Assembly (NCBI GenBank): GCA_017521565.1
Contig: JAFXCE010000129.1
Span: 20,335 to 84,334, forward strand
DNA: 64,000 bases
DNA from: Clostridia bacterium
GTDB taxonomy: Bacteria; Bacillota; Clostridia; Christensenellales; Aristaeellaceae
Direction: 5' to 3'
Part shown: positions 1-8,151 of the stretch, piece by piece
Position numbering within the stretch: the first letter of the stretch is position 1
How the letters are laid out: each line of letters starts with the position of its first letter
The notes under the pieces: model-generated
What the model saw: only the letters and a program-made list of their open reading frames with translations
Told to the model about the DNA's origin: nothing
Database searches by the model: none
Position numbers and translations under genes: made by a program

Positions 1-692
1 AGATCAACACCATGCTGAGGCGCGTCGGCGTGGAGAGTTCCTTCCACAATGGTCTGCGCATCACCGACGACGCGACGATGGAAATCGTGCAGATGGTGCT
101 CGCCGGCAAGCTGAACAAAAATATCGCCTCCGACATCGGCCGCCTGGGCGGCAAGGCCATCGGTCTGTGCGGCAAGGACGCCGAGCTGATCAAGGTAAAA
201 AAGAAGCCGCCGCTTGCCGACGGCGTAGATCTTGGCCACGTAGGCGACATCGTCTCCATCAATACCAAGCTGCTCAATAGCCTCTGCGCGGATGAATACA
301 TCCCGGTCATCTCCTCCGTCGGCACGGACGAGAACGGCCAGAGCTACAACATCAACGCCGACACCGCCGCCGCCGCCGTGGCGACTGCGCTCAAGGCGGA
401 AAAGCTGATCTTCCTGACGGATATCGACGGCGTGCGCAGCGATCCTGAGGATCCGGCGTCCCTCTTCGCCGTGCTTTCCACGGAGCAGTCCATGAATCTG
501 ATCGCGGACGGCACAATCTCCGGCGGCATGATCCCCAAGGTCACCGCCTGTGTGGATGCGATCGAAAAGGGCGTAAAGCGCGTGCACATTATCAACGGCA
601 CGATTCCGCATCCGATCCTTCTGGAAATCTTCACAGATAAAGGTATCGGAACCATGTTTGAAAAAGCAATCGAATCGCCAAAGGAGGCTTAA
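1..692 (+). CDS. argB: Acetylglutamate kinase, 5'-truncated by window edge
   Basis: Phosphorylates N-acetylglutamate in the second step of arginine synthesis, in the cytosol. The reading frame is open to base 3, so the ATG at 12 is internal (the in-frame INTML upstream fits the family). The visible 226-230 residues hold the C-terminal two thirds of an amino acid kinase fold, with NGLRITD, the IGRLGGKAIGLCGKD stretch and the late NADTAAAAVA and FLTDIDGV motifs, ending with SGGMIPK. Its stop lies 3 nt before the argC start, so the two are co-transcribed. The N-terminal phosphate-binding part lies outside the window. Confidence 0.95.
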   Translation, partial: INTMLRRVGVESSFHNGLRITDDATMEIVQMVLAGKLNKNIASDIGRLGGKAIGLCGKDAELIKVKKKPPLADGVDLGHVGDIVSINTKLLNSLCADEYIPVISSVGTDENGQSYNINADTAAAAVATALKAEKLIFLTDIDGVRSDPEDPASLFAVLSTEQSMNLIADGTISGGMIPKVTACVDAIEKGVKRVHIINGTIPHPILLEIFTDKGIGTMFEKAIESPKEA

Positions 693-695
693 TCT

Positions 696-1646
696 ATGGC
701 TAAGCCCAAGATTTATATTGACGGACAGGAAGGCACGACAGGCCTTCGCATCTTTGAGCGTTTTGCCGGACGCAGCGACATCGAGATCCTCTCCATCGAT
801 CCGGCTCTGCGCAAGGACGCGGATGAGCGCAAAAAGCTGATCAACGCTTCCGACATCACGTTCCTCTGCCTGCCGGATGCGGCGGCGAAGGAAGCCGTTT
901 CCTTCGTGGAAAACGAGAATGTCCGCATCATCGACGCATCGACCGCGCACCGCGTCAACCCCGACTGGGCCTATGGTTTCCCGGAGCTGTCCGCCGCGCA
1001 TCGAGCGGCCATTGCGGCCGGCAAGCGCATCGCCAACCCGGGCTGCCACGCAACCGGTTTCGTATCCCTCGTCTATCCGCTCGTCGCCGCGGGCGTCCTG
1101 CCCAAGGAAAGCGCCGTCCCCTGCTTCTCGCTGACCGGCTACAGCGGCGGCGGCAAGAAGATGATCGCGCAATACGGCGACGAAAACCGCGACGCCGCGC
1201 TCGATTCCCCACGCATTTATGGCCTGACGCACAGCCACAAGCATCTGCCTGAAATGCAGCAGGTCTGCGGCCTTGATCACGCGCCGCTCTTCAGCCCGAT
1301 CGTTGCGGATTATTATGCCGGCATGCTCGTGTCCGTCCCGCTGATGGCGGAGCAGCTGAAGAATGTTTCCTCCCTTGCGCAGCTTCACGAATGCTACGCC
1401 GACGCCTATGCCGGACAGAAGATGGTCAAGGTCATGCCGCTTTCCGCGCAGGCGGACGTGGGCGGTTTCCTCGCCTCCAACGGCTGCGCCGGCTGGGATG
1501 GCCTTGAAATCTACGTCACCGGCAACGACGAGCGCATGATGGTCTGTGCCCGGTTTGATAACCTGGGCAAGGGCGCTTCCGGCGCTGCTGTGCAGTCCAT
1601 GAACATCATGCTCGGCTGCGACGAAGCCACCGGCCTCAACCTCTGA
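696..1646 (+). CDS. argC: N-acetyl-gamma-glutamyl-phosphate reductase (type 2)
   Basis: NADPH-dependent reduction of N-acetylglutamyl phosphate, the third arginine step. At 316 residues it has the shorter length of the type 2 family. An N-terminal Rossmann segment (KIYIDGQEGTTGLRI) is followed by the active-site cysteine in NPGCHATG (about C117) and the histidine-rich GLTHSHKHLPE. An AGGAGG ribosome site lies 8 nt before the ATG. The gene order argB-argC-argD supports the assignment. Confidence 0.95.
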   Translation: MAKPKIYIDGQEGTTGLRIFERFAGRSDIEILSIDPALRKDADERKKLINASDITFLCLPDAAAKEAVSFVENENVRIIDASTAHRVNPDWAYGFPELSAAHRAAIAAGKRIANPGCHATGFVSLVYPLVAAGVLPKESAVPCFSLTGYSGGGKKMIAQYGDENRDAALDSPRIYGLTHSHKHLPEMQQVCGLDHAPLFSPIVADYYAGMLVSVPLMAEQLKNVSSLAQLHECYADAYAGQKMVKVMPLSAQADVGGFLASNGCAGWDGLEIYVTGNDERMMVCARFDNLGKGASGAAVQSMNIMLGCDEATGLNL

Positions 1647-1772
1647 TGCCCCCTCTTCACTCCGCCCGCTGCAAAGCGGTCATGGGGTGCAGGGGCAATG
1701 TCCCTGCCAGGGGCATGGGGACAGCGTCCCCATATGTTCCCCTTTATCATTATCTACGGAGGTCCCTTTCCT
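1647..1772 (+). other. argC-argD spacer with small GC-rich hairpins
   Basis: A 126-base gap holding short inverted repeats (AGGG..CCCT near 1691-1705 and GGGGACAGCGTCCCC near 1717-1731). No T-run follows, so they are not intrinsic terminators. The pattern is like a degenerate GC-rich interspersed repeat; the argD ribosome site GGAGG sits at its end (1758-1762). Function is unknown. Confidence 0.4.
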
Positions 1773-2963
1773 ATGAACCTTTCCGATATCAAATCTCTCG
1801 ACAGCCAGTATTTCCTGCAGGTGTTCGGCGAGCGCGCCCCGGTGTGTTTCGTGCGCGGCGAGGGCGCCACGCTCTACGATCAGGACGGCAAAGCTTACAC
1901 TGATCTCTTCGCCGGCATCGCAGTGAACTCCCTGGGCTACAACCATCCGGCGGTCACCGATGCAATCATCGCGCAGGCAAAGGCCGGTGTGCTGCATACG
2001 TCCAACATCTACTACGTTGAGCCGCAGGCACAGCTGGCCGAGCTGCTTTGCAAGCACACCTTTGCCGACCGCGTTTTCTTCTCCAACTCCGGCGCGGAAG
2101 CCAACGAAGGCGCCATGAAGCTCGCCTGCAAGTATTTCTATGCGCAGGGAAGCAAGCGCCATAAGATCATCTCCGCCGATCATTCCTTCCACGGCCGCAC
2201 GCTGGCAACCGTCGCCGCGACTGGCCATGATTATTATCAGGAGCCGTTCCGCGCGCTGCTGCCCAAGGGCTTTACGCAGGTGCCCTACAACGACCTTGAC
2301 GCGCTCAAGACCGCCATCGACGATGAAACTGCCGCCATCATGCTTGAACCCATGCAGGGTGAGGGCGGCGTGACCCCGGGCAATGGCGAATACCTCAAGG
2401 CAGTGCGTGCGCTGTGCGATGCGCATGGCATTCTGCTGATCTTTGACGAGGTTCAAACCGGCGTATGCCGCACAGGCTCGCTGTACTGCTATCAGCAATA
2501 CGATGTGATCCCCGACATCATGACCAGCGCCAAGGGCCTTGGCTGCGGCTTCCCGATCGGCGCCGTGCTCGCCAGCGAGAAGGTCGCATCGAAGATTTCC
2601 AAGGGAGACCACGGTTCCACCTTCGGCGGCAACACGTTCGCCTGCGCCGTTTCGCTCTCCGCGATGCGCTATATGATCGACAACGATTTTTCCGCCGTCG
2701 CAAAGGAAAAGGGCGCGTATCTGATGAACGCGCTCAAGGCGATTGACAGCAGCAAGATCCTCGAGGTTCGCGGCATGGGTATGCTCATTGGCATCCAGCT
2801 GCCGGCGGATTTCCCGGCCGGCGCGCTGATGGGCAAGCTGCTTAAGCGCGGCTTCGTCGCCGGCACAGCTTCCGGCAACGTGCTGCGCCTTGCGCCGCCG
2901 CTGATCCTCTCCTATGAAGAGATGGACGCCTTCGTTGCCGCGCTCAAGGCTGAGCTTGAATAA
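1773..2963 (+). CDS. argD: Acetylornithine aminotransferase
   Basis: PLP-dependent class III aminotransferase converting N-acetylglutamate semialdehyde to N-acetylornithine. At 396 residues it is normal for the family. Visible motifs are SNSGAEANEGAMKLA, HSFHGRTL, FDEVQTGVCRTG and the PLP-lysine region SAKGLGCGFPIGA. The start is the ATG at 1773, behind GGAGG; longer in-frame extensions to 1698 have no ribosome site. It is the third arginine gene in a row and is followed directly by a strong terminator, so the operon ends here. Confidence 0.95.
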   Translation: MNLSDIKSLDSQYFLQVFGERAPVCFVRGEGATLYDQDGKAYTDLFAGIAVNSLGYNHPAVTDAIIAQAKAGVLHTSNIYYVEPQAQLAELLCKHTFADRVFFSNSGAEANEGAMKLACKYFYAQGSKRHKIISADHSFHGRTLATVAATGHDYYQEPFRALLPKGFTQVPYNDLDALKTAIDDETAAIMLEPMQGEGGVTPGNGEYLKAVRALCDAHGILLIFDEVQTGVCRTGSLYCYQQYDVIPDIMTSAKGLGCGFPIGAVLASEKVASKISKGDHGSTFGGNTFACAVSLSAMRYMIDNDFSAVAKEKGAYLMNALKAIDSSKILEVRGMGMLIGIQLPADFPAGALMGKLLKRGFVAGTASGNVLRLAPPLILSYEEMDAFVAALKAELE

Positions 2964-2974
2964 CCGCATCATAA

Positions 2975-3008
2975 AAGGGATGACCACTTAGGTCATCCCT
3001 TGTTTTTT
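2975..3008 (+). terminator. Terminator of the arg operon
   Basis: Perfect stem AAGGGATGACC/GGTCATCCCTT with a 5-nt loop, then GTTTTTT. It lies 12 nt after argD and separates it from the opposing lipoprotein gene. Confidence 0.9.
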
Positions 3009-3015
3009 GGCTTCG

Positions 3016-3411
3016 TTACATCAGATCGTCCGTCCGCACGCCCTCGCCCATACGCTTGAGCTCGTAGCTGCCATCCGCCTGCTTCTCATAGTCAAATCCA
3101 TAGCTGCCGCTTTTGCCGTCGCGCTTGAATTCGACAACGCAGATCACGCGCTCATCGCCGCCGTTTTTGGACGCCACGCGCGTGTTGGTGATCTCCGCAT
3201 CCGGTACGCCCTCGGTGAATGTCTTGGTCGCCATCTCGCGCACGGTGATCACAAAGCCCCAGTCGCCAGCCGTGCTTCCCGCCTTCGGCGTATCCAGCTG
3301 GGCGGCCTCAATCTCATCGCCGATCTTGCCCAGCGCTTCCTGCATGGTGCTGCAGCCCGTCAGCGCAAACAGCGCCGCGAACAGCATCATGCACAATATT
3401 GCCTTTTTCAT
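3016..3411 (-). CDS. Small secreted lipoprotein
   Basis: 131 residues. An N-terminal signal peptide with a hydrophobic core ends in the lipobox LTGC (Cys about 20), so the protein should be lipid-anchored outside the membrane. The mature part is polar with a segment reading VICVVEFKRDGKSGSYGFDYEKQADG that looks like beta strands. No family is recognised. It lies 12 nt after the MocR-type regulator on the same strand and may be co-transcribed with it. Confidence 0.75.
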   Translation of the reverse strand: MKKAILCMMLFAALFALTGCSTMQEALGKIGDEIEAAQLDTPKAGSTAGDWGFVITVREMATKTFTEGVPDAEITNTRVASKNGGDERVICVVEFKRDGKSGSYGFDYEKQADGSYELKRMGEGVRTDDLM

Positions 3412-3423
3412 GGATCATTCTCC

Positions 3424-4779
3424 TTAAAACCACGCCTTTTTCAGCGCCTTCAGTCCTTCTTCGATCGCGCATTCATCCATGCCCGCAAATCCGAGCAGCA
3501 CAACGCGTTCGCTCTCTGCGCCCGTCTGCATCACGCCGTGATCCGCAAGGCGCGTCAGCTTTACGCCGGCATGCGCCGCCAGCGGCACAAGCTCCTGCGC
3601 AGGCGTCTTGCCGCCCACATTCAGCAGCGCATAGAGCCCCGCTTCGCATGGCGCAACCTCACCAAGCCCCAGCGTCTGCACCACCCTCTCAAGTGCCAGC
3701 AGCCTGCTGCGGTAGATCACGCGCATCCGCGCGACATGCCGTTCCAGATAGCCGCCGCCGATGAATTTACGCAGCGTTTCCTGCTCAAAGCCCGGCACGG
3801 TGCACGCCGCATGCAGCGCGCGATAGCGGTCAATGAGCGCATCCGGCAGCGCCATAAAGCTCAGGCGCAGGCCGGGCGCCAGTGTCCGGGCAAATGTATT
3901 CATATAGATGACCTGCCCGCCTTGATCCAGCGCACGCAGCGCAGGCACGCTCACGCCAGAAAAGCGGAATTCACTGTCATAATCATCCTCAAGGATATAG
4001 CCGCCCGTCTCCGTCGCCCAGCGCAGCAGCGCCGTACGCTGGCTCATGCTCATCTCGCCGCCCAGTGGGAACTGATGCGACGGCGTGACATAGGCAGCGC
4101 CCGCGCCGCTGGTATACAGCGCGCGCACGTCGATTGCGCCATCCAGAAGCGGCGTCGGCGCAATGCGCGCACCGCTCGCCACGAGAATCCTGCGCACACG
4201 CGAATATCCCGGATCCTCAACAGCAAAGAGCTTGTCCCGCCCCAGCAGAGAGGCCAGCGCCGTCACCAGCACCTCCGTGCCCGCGCCAAGCACAATGCTC
4301 TCCGGCGAAACATCGATGCCGCGCAGGCTGTGCATCATGGCCGCAATCTCATGCCTGAGGCCGCTGGACCCCTGCGGATCGCCGGACAGCAGCAGCGCCG
4401 TGTTCTGTTCGCTGAGAACCTCGCGCATCAGCCGCGCCCACGTCGCATAGGGGAAGTGCTCCGCGTCCGCCGCGCCGGTGGAAAAGTCCCATCGGACAGG
4501 CGTCTGCTGCAGCGGGACCGCTACGCTCCCTCCCGGCAGCGCCTGCGCCACATACATGCCGCTGCGCGGCCTGCTCTCGCAGTATCCCTCGCTGACCAGC
4601 CTGCCATATGCCGCCTCAATGGTCGCCGTGCTCACGCGCAGATGCTCGGCAAGCTGCCGCTTGGAGGGCATCCTTGCGCCCGGCGCCATCCGTCCGCCGG
4701 CAATCTCATCCCGCAGGGCGAGATAGAGCTGATCGGTCAGCGTCGTTTTGCTTTTGCTGTCCAGTGTGCATGTAAACAT
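3424..4779 (-). CDS. MocR/GabR-type regulator (GntR wHTH fused to aminotransferase domain)
   Basis: 451 residues, the usual size for this class of PLP-binding transcription factor. Residues about 10-75 form a GntR winged helix (LYLALRDEIAGGRMAPG, MPSKRQLAEHLRVSTATIEAAYGRL). The rest is a class I aminotransferase fold with ILEDDYDSEFRFSG and MNTFARTLAPGLRLSF, where the lysine position expected for PLP appears to read as R or T. That departure is read by eye and needs alignment. Such proteins control vitamin B6 or amino acid genes; the target here is unknown. Confidence 0.88.
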   Translation of the reverse strand: MFTCTLDSKSKTTLTDQLYLALRDEIAGGRMAPGARMPSKRQLAEHLRVSTATIEAAYGRLVSEGYCESRPRSGMYVAQALPGGSVAVPLQQTPVRWDFSTGAADAEHFPYATWARLMREVLSEQNTALLLSGDPQGSSGLRHEIAAMMHSLRGIDVSPESIVLGAGTEVLVTALASLLGRDKLFAVEDPGYSRVRRILVASGARIAPTPLLDGAIDVRALYTSGAGAAYVTPSHQFPLGGEMSMSQRTALLRWATETGGYILEDDYDSEFRFSGVSVPALRALDQGGQVIYMNTFARTLAPGLRLSFMALPDALIDRYRALHAACTVPGFEQETLRKFIGGGYLERHVARMRVIYRSRLLALERVVQTLGLGEVAPCEAGLYALLNVGGKTPAQELVPLAAHAGVKLTRLADHGVMQTGAESERVVLLGFAGMDECAIEEGLKALKKAWF

Positions 4780-4805
4780 GGGTCATCCTCATCCGGGGCT
4801 CCGCC

Positions 4806-6746
4806 CTATTCTTCCACTTCGCAGTGCGCCCACTCGCGCACATGATCCCAGCCAACGTAAAAACCCGCGCCATGGCTGCAGAACACGCTGCCCGCCGGAT
4901 TCCTTTCGTCCGCCAGCGCGCTGTATCCCATTTCTTCAACAATCGCATCCTGATTCTTGCAGGGCGCATAATGCGAAAAGCGCGAAGCGACGCGGCCGTG
5001 CCCGCGCGTCGTTGCGGCAAACTTCTGCGGATAATCCCAGAACGCAGCCGCGGTACACACGCCGCAAAGGCGAATCTCCTCCTCATCGTATTCCGGCGCG
5101 TCCATCTCAGCGCCAAGGCGCAGCAGCTCGCCCGTCACGCGGGCCAGCAGATCCTGTGCAAACGCCAGCTCAAAGCGCACCATCGGCTCAAGCAGGATAT
5201 TCTTCGCATGCATGAGCGCATTGCGGATCGCGCGGTAGGTCGCCTCGCGGAAGTCGCCGCCCTCGGTATGCTTGAGATGCGAACGGCCTGCAATCAGCTC
5301 CACGCGGATGTCCGTAATCGGGCTGCCGGTCAAAACGCCCGGATGCGCACGCTCATGCACATGGGAGGAAATCAGCCTGCGCCAATTCATATCGAGCATA
5401 TTCGCCGGCGTCTGATCCGCAAAGGTGATGCCGCTTCCCGTATCCGCAGGCACAAGGCGCAGCCAGCATTCGGCATAGTGGCGCAGCGGCTCGTAATGGC
5501 CAATACCGATGACCGGCGAGGCAATCGTCTCCTTGTAGAGCACCTTCGGCGGCAGGAAGGAAACCTTGTCGCCAAAGCGGCTCTCCAGCACGCTCCCCAG
5601 CACCTCAATCTGCACCGCGCCCATGATGCCCACAGAAATCCGCCCGTTCTCCGCGCGGACGGAAAGCAGCGGGTCTTCCTCCTCCATTTCGCGCAGATGG
5701 GCCAGCAGCTTCGTCATCTCCAGCCCCTTTTCGGGCTGAACATCCACGCTCATCAGCGGAACGATTTCCTGAGCCTCCTCGCCCGCGCCCGCGCCGATCC
5801 GCTCGCCCGGCCGGCAGGTAAGCCCCGCCAGCGCCGCGGTCTGCCCCGCCAAAAGGGCCTGCGCAACGCTCAGCTTCGCGCCCTGCGCGCCCATGATCGC
5901 GTTGATCTTTTCATCTCCGCGCATCGTCGCGACTTCCTCTCGCGCGGTCAGCCTGCCTGAAAGCGCCTTGACATAGCAATAGCGCAGCCCGTCCTGCCTG
6001 CGCACGCGGTAAACCTTCGCAGAAAACGGCGCGTCAAGCTTCTTTTCATAGTCCGTATCGGCAAGCATGGCAATCGCCTGCTCCAGCTGCGGAACGCCCT
6101 CGCCCAGCAGCGCGCTGCCGGTCAGCACAGGGATGAGCTGCATCTCCTTCATCGCGCGGCGCGCACCGGCGATATAGTCGTCCCTTTCCGCTTCCTCCAT
6201 CAGGTGCAGTTCCATGAGCGTCTCATCGCGCGCGGCCAGCTCCTCGCGCAGCGCCTCCGCCTCCTGCCCCATCAGCACGCAGTCGGAAGAGAGCAATCGC
6301 TGCATCTGCGCCATCACGCGCATCACATCTGCACCCTCGCGGTCCGTCTTGTTCAGGAAGATCATCATCGGAATCTTCCTCGCGCGCAGCAGCCTGAAAA
6401 GCGTCACGGTGTGGCTCTGTACGCCTTCCGCGCAGGAGACGACCAGCAGCGCCATATCCAGCACCGACAGCGCGCGCTCCATCTCGCCGGAAAAGTCGAC
6501 ATGTCCCGGCGTGTCCATCAGCGTGACATGCACGGTTTCTCCATCCGAGCGGGCGAGATCAAACGATGCCTGCTCGCTGAAAATCGTGATGCCGCGCGCA
6601 CGCTCGAGCGCATGACCGTCCATGAACGTATCGCCATGATCCACCCGGCCTCCCCGGCGCACGACGCCCGCGCGCAGGAGCAGTTGTTCGCAAAGCGTCG
6701 TCTTGCCCGCGTCGACATGCGCGGCAACGCCTAAAGTCAGATACAT
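4806..6746 (-). CDS. EF-G/TetM-like translational GTPase
   Basis: 646 residues with a complete translation-factor G domain: AHVDAGKTTL (P-loop), RARGITI (switch I), DTPGHVDF and NKTDRE. Domains II-V follow. It belongs to the TetM/TetO-like ribosomal-protection superfamily, which also holds chromosomal members without proven tetracycline resistance. It overlaps trmD by 10 nt on the same strand, so it is translated with a tRNA-modification gene. The setting argues for a housekeeping ribosome role rather than acquired resistance; resistance cannot be excluded from sequence alone. Confidence 0.85.
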   Translation of the reverse strand: MYLTLGVAAHVDAGKTTLCEQLLLRAGVVRRGGRVDHGDTFMDGHALERARGITIFSEQASFDLARSDGETVHVTLMDTPGHVDFSGEMERALSVLDMALLVVSCAEGVQSHTVTLFRLLRARKIPMMIFLNKTDREGADVMRVMAQMQRLLSSDCVLMGQEAEALREELAARDETLMELHLMEEAERDDYIAGARRAMKEMQLIPVLTGSALLGEGVPQLEQAIAMLADTDYEKKLDAPFSAKVYRVRRQDGLRYCYVKALSGRLTAREEVATMRGDEKINAIMGAQGAKLSVAQALLAGQTAALAGLTCRPGERIGAGAGEEAQEIVPLMSVDVQPEKGLEMTKLLAHLREMEEEDPLLSVRAENGRISVGIMGAVQIEVLGSVLESRFGDKVSFLPPKVLYKETIASPVIGIGHYEPLRHYAECWLRLVPADTGSGITFADQTPANMLDMNWRRLISSHVHERAHPGVLTGSPITDIRVELIAGRSHLKHTEGGDFREATYRAIRNALMHAKNILLEPMVRFELAFAQDLLARVTGELLRLGAEMDAPEYDEEEIRLCGVCTAAAFWDYPQKFAATTRGHGRVASRFSHYAPCKNQDAIVEEMGYSALADERNPAGSVFCSHGAGFYVGWDHVREWAHCEVEE

Positions 6747-7552
6747 GTTTCTTCCTCTTGAGTTCCGGCCCCCTGACCCACAGGAGGCGGCTGTTGTGCT
6801 TGTTCTTCCTGACGGATGCGCTCAAAGACCGCATCCACCACCTTCTTCTGGTGGCGCGTCAGCTTGCGCGCGTCAAGGTACGCCTTCGCCATCTCCGGGC
6901 GCTTTTTCAGCGTCAGGTAGAGCGATTCGGACAGCTGCCAGTCCTGAATGTGCGCGTGGTTGCCGTTGAGCAGCGGTTCGGGGACAGTAAGCCCCTCGAA
7001 CTCGCGCGGCCTCGTGTACTGCGGGTGCTCGAGCAGGCCGGAGGAAAAGCTCTCCGTCTGCGCGCTCTCCTCGCAGCCCAGCACACCCGGCACCAGCCGC
7101 GCCACGCTGTCCACCAGCACCATCGCCCCCAGCTCGCCGCCGGTGAGAATATAGTCGCCGATGGAGATCTCCTCATCGATGCAAAGATCCAGCGCGCGCT
7201 GATCCACGCCCTCGTAATGACCGCACAGCAGGATCAGCTCTTCTTCCCCGGCCAGCTCCTCCACCTTCTTCTGCGTCAGCGTTTCGCCGCGCGGGGAAAG
7301 GTAGATGCGCCTGCCCTTGAAGTTTTCTCCCTGCACATCGCGGATCGCGTCCACGATCGGCTGGGCAAGCATCACCATGCCTGCGCCGCCGCCGAAGGGC
7401 GCGTCGTCCGTATTGTGATGCTTGTTTTTCGAATAATCACGGATGTTGACCTCGCGGATCTCAAGCAGGCCTGCCTTCTCTGCGCGGCCCAGCATACTCA
7501 GATGCAGCGGAGCGAACATCTCCGGAAAAATCGTCAGAATGGTAATCTTCAC
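6737..7552 (-). CDS. trmD: tRNA (guanine-N1)-methyltransferase
   Basis: Methylates G37 of tRNAs next to the anticodon, preventing +1 frameshifts. Typical SPOUT features are present: the start MKITILTIFPEMF, GGGAGMVMLAQP, LLCGHYEGVDQR, SIGDYILTGGELGA and LLEHPQYTRP. 271 residues is slightly long; the extra C-terminal tail (EEQAQQPPPVGQGAGTQ) is proline/glutamine-rich. It overlaps the upstream gene by 4 nt (ATGA). The usual rpsP-rimM neighbours are missing here. Confidence 0.97.
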   Translation of the reverse strand: MKITILTIFPEMFAPLHLSMLGRAEKAGLLEIREVNIRDYSKNKHHNTDDAPFGGGAGMVMLAQPIVDAIRDVQGENFKGRRIYLSPRGETLTQKKVEELAGEEELILLCGHYEGVDQRALDLCIDEEISIGDYILTGGELGAMVLVDSVARLVPGVLGCEESAQTESFSSGLLEHPQYTRPREFEGLTVPEPLLNGNHAHIQDWQLSESLYLTLKKRPEMAKAYLDARKLTRHQKKVVDAVFERIRQEEQAQQPPPVGQGAGTQEEETCI

Positions 7553-8148
7553 GGCTGGTTCTCCTCCGTTGGCAGCAGCTGCATCCGCTGCGCTTCCATC
7601 TCCTCGAGGATGGCGTACATCTTCTCCTCCTGCGTGTCGATCTCCAGGATCTCAATCTCCCGCAGGGTGATGACCTCCTCCTCCGCCTGCCTGCCGTAAA
7701 AGTCAATCAGCTTCAGCTTAACGCGCAAGCCGTTGGCCTCCAATACGCGGCCCGTCGCCATGTCGTTGCCAATGATGATGCTGACGATCTCATTTCGCGC
7801 CTTGCATTCCAGCAGCACGCTCAAAAGCAGATCCGTATCCTCTGCCGGATAATCGGTAAAGAACGGGCGGTGGTGCTGCTTATGATGCGCCAGCAGCATC
7901 GCAAGACGCTGCTCGTATTCCTCTCCGGAGAGGATCTGGATCACGTCGCTGTTGCGGCGCACACGCCAGCCGTCAATCTGTCCCCACGGCGTGAGGTCGC
8001 ACATGAGCACATGCTTGCTGTCCACCGCCTCCACAAAGCCGGCGCAGAAGCCGTCCGGATCACCCGGGTCGGTATAGATCGACGCCAGCGCGCCCTGCGC
8101 AGCCAGAATGCGCAGCAGGTATGTCATATATCCGTTGGGTATAGCCAT
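7549..8148 (-). CDS. Unrecognised protein with two Sm-like barrel repeats
   Basis: 199 residues. Two segments look like duplicated small beta-barrels: about residues 32-72 (DGFCAGFVEAVDSKHVLMCDL...IDGWRVRRNSDVIQI) and about 125-170 (DMATGRVLEANGLRVKLKLI...EEEVITLREIEILEID). Each has the strand pattern of an LSm fold. The middle holds HHKQHHRPFF. It overlaps trmD by 4 nt and lies 3 nt after the methyltransferase, so it sits inside an RNA/DNA-modification operon. An RNA-related role is inference from context and fold only. Confidence 0.6.
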   Translation of the reverse strand: MAIPNGYMTYLLRILAAQGALASIYTDPGDPDGFCAGFVEAVDSKHVLMCDLTPWGQIDGWRVRRNSDVIQILSGEEYEQRLAMLLAHHKQHHRPFFTDYPAEDTDLLLSVLLECKARNEIVSIIIGNDMATGRVLEANGLRVKLKLIDFYGRQAEEEVITLREIEILEIDTQEEKMYAILEEMEAQRMQLLPTEENQP

Positions 8149-8151
8149 CGC

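Noticed and set aside
3007..4845. 612-residue open frame on the plus strand, opposite the MocR-type gene
   Set aside because: Arg/His/Ala-rich text with no domain, a typical antisense shadow of GC-rich coding sequence. The minus-strand genes have clear motifs. The same applies to long plus-strand frames at 12071-14260, 15602-18175, 32956-34578 and 34866-36299.
4806..6746. Acquired tetracycline resistance gene
   Set aside because: It has chromosomal base composition and lies in a trmD operon. Similar housekeeping GTPases exist, so resistance cannot be claimed.
7549..8148. RimM assignment by position next to trmD
   Set aside because: No RimM motif is seen. Position alone is not enough, so it was left as an unrecognised protein.
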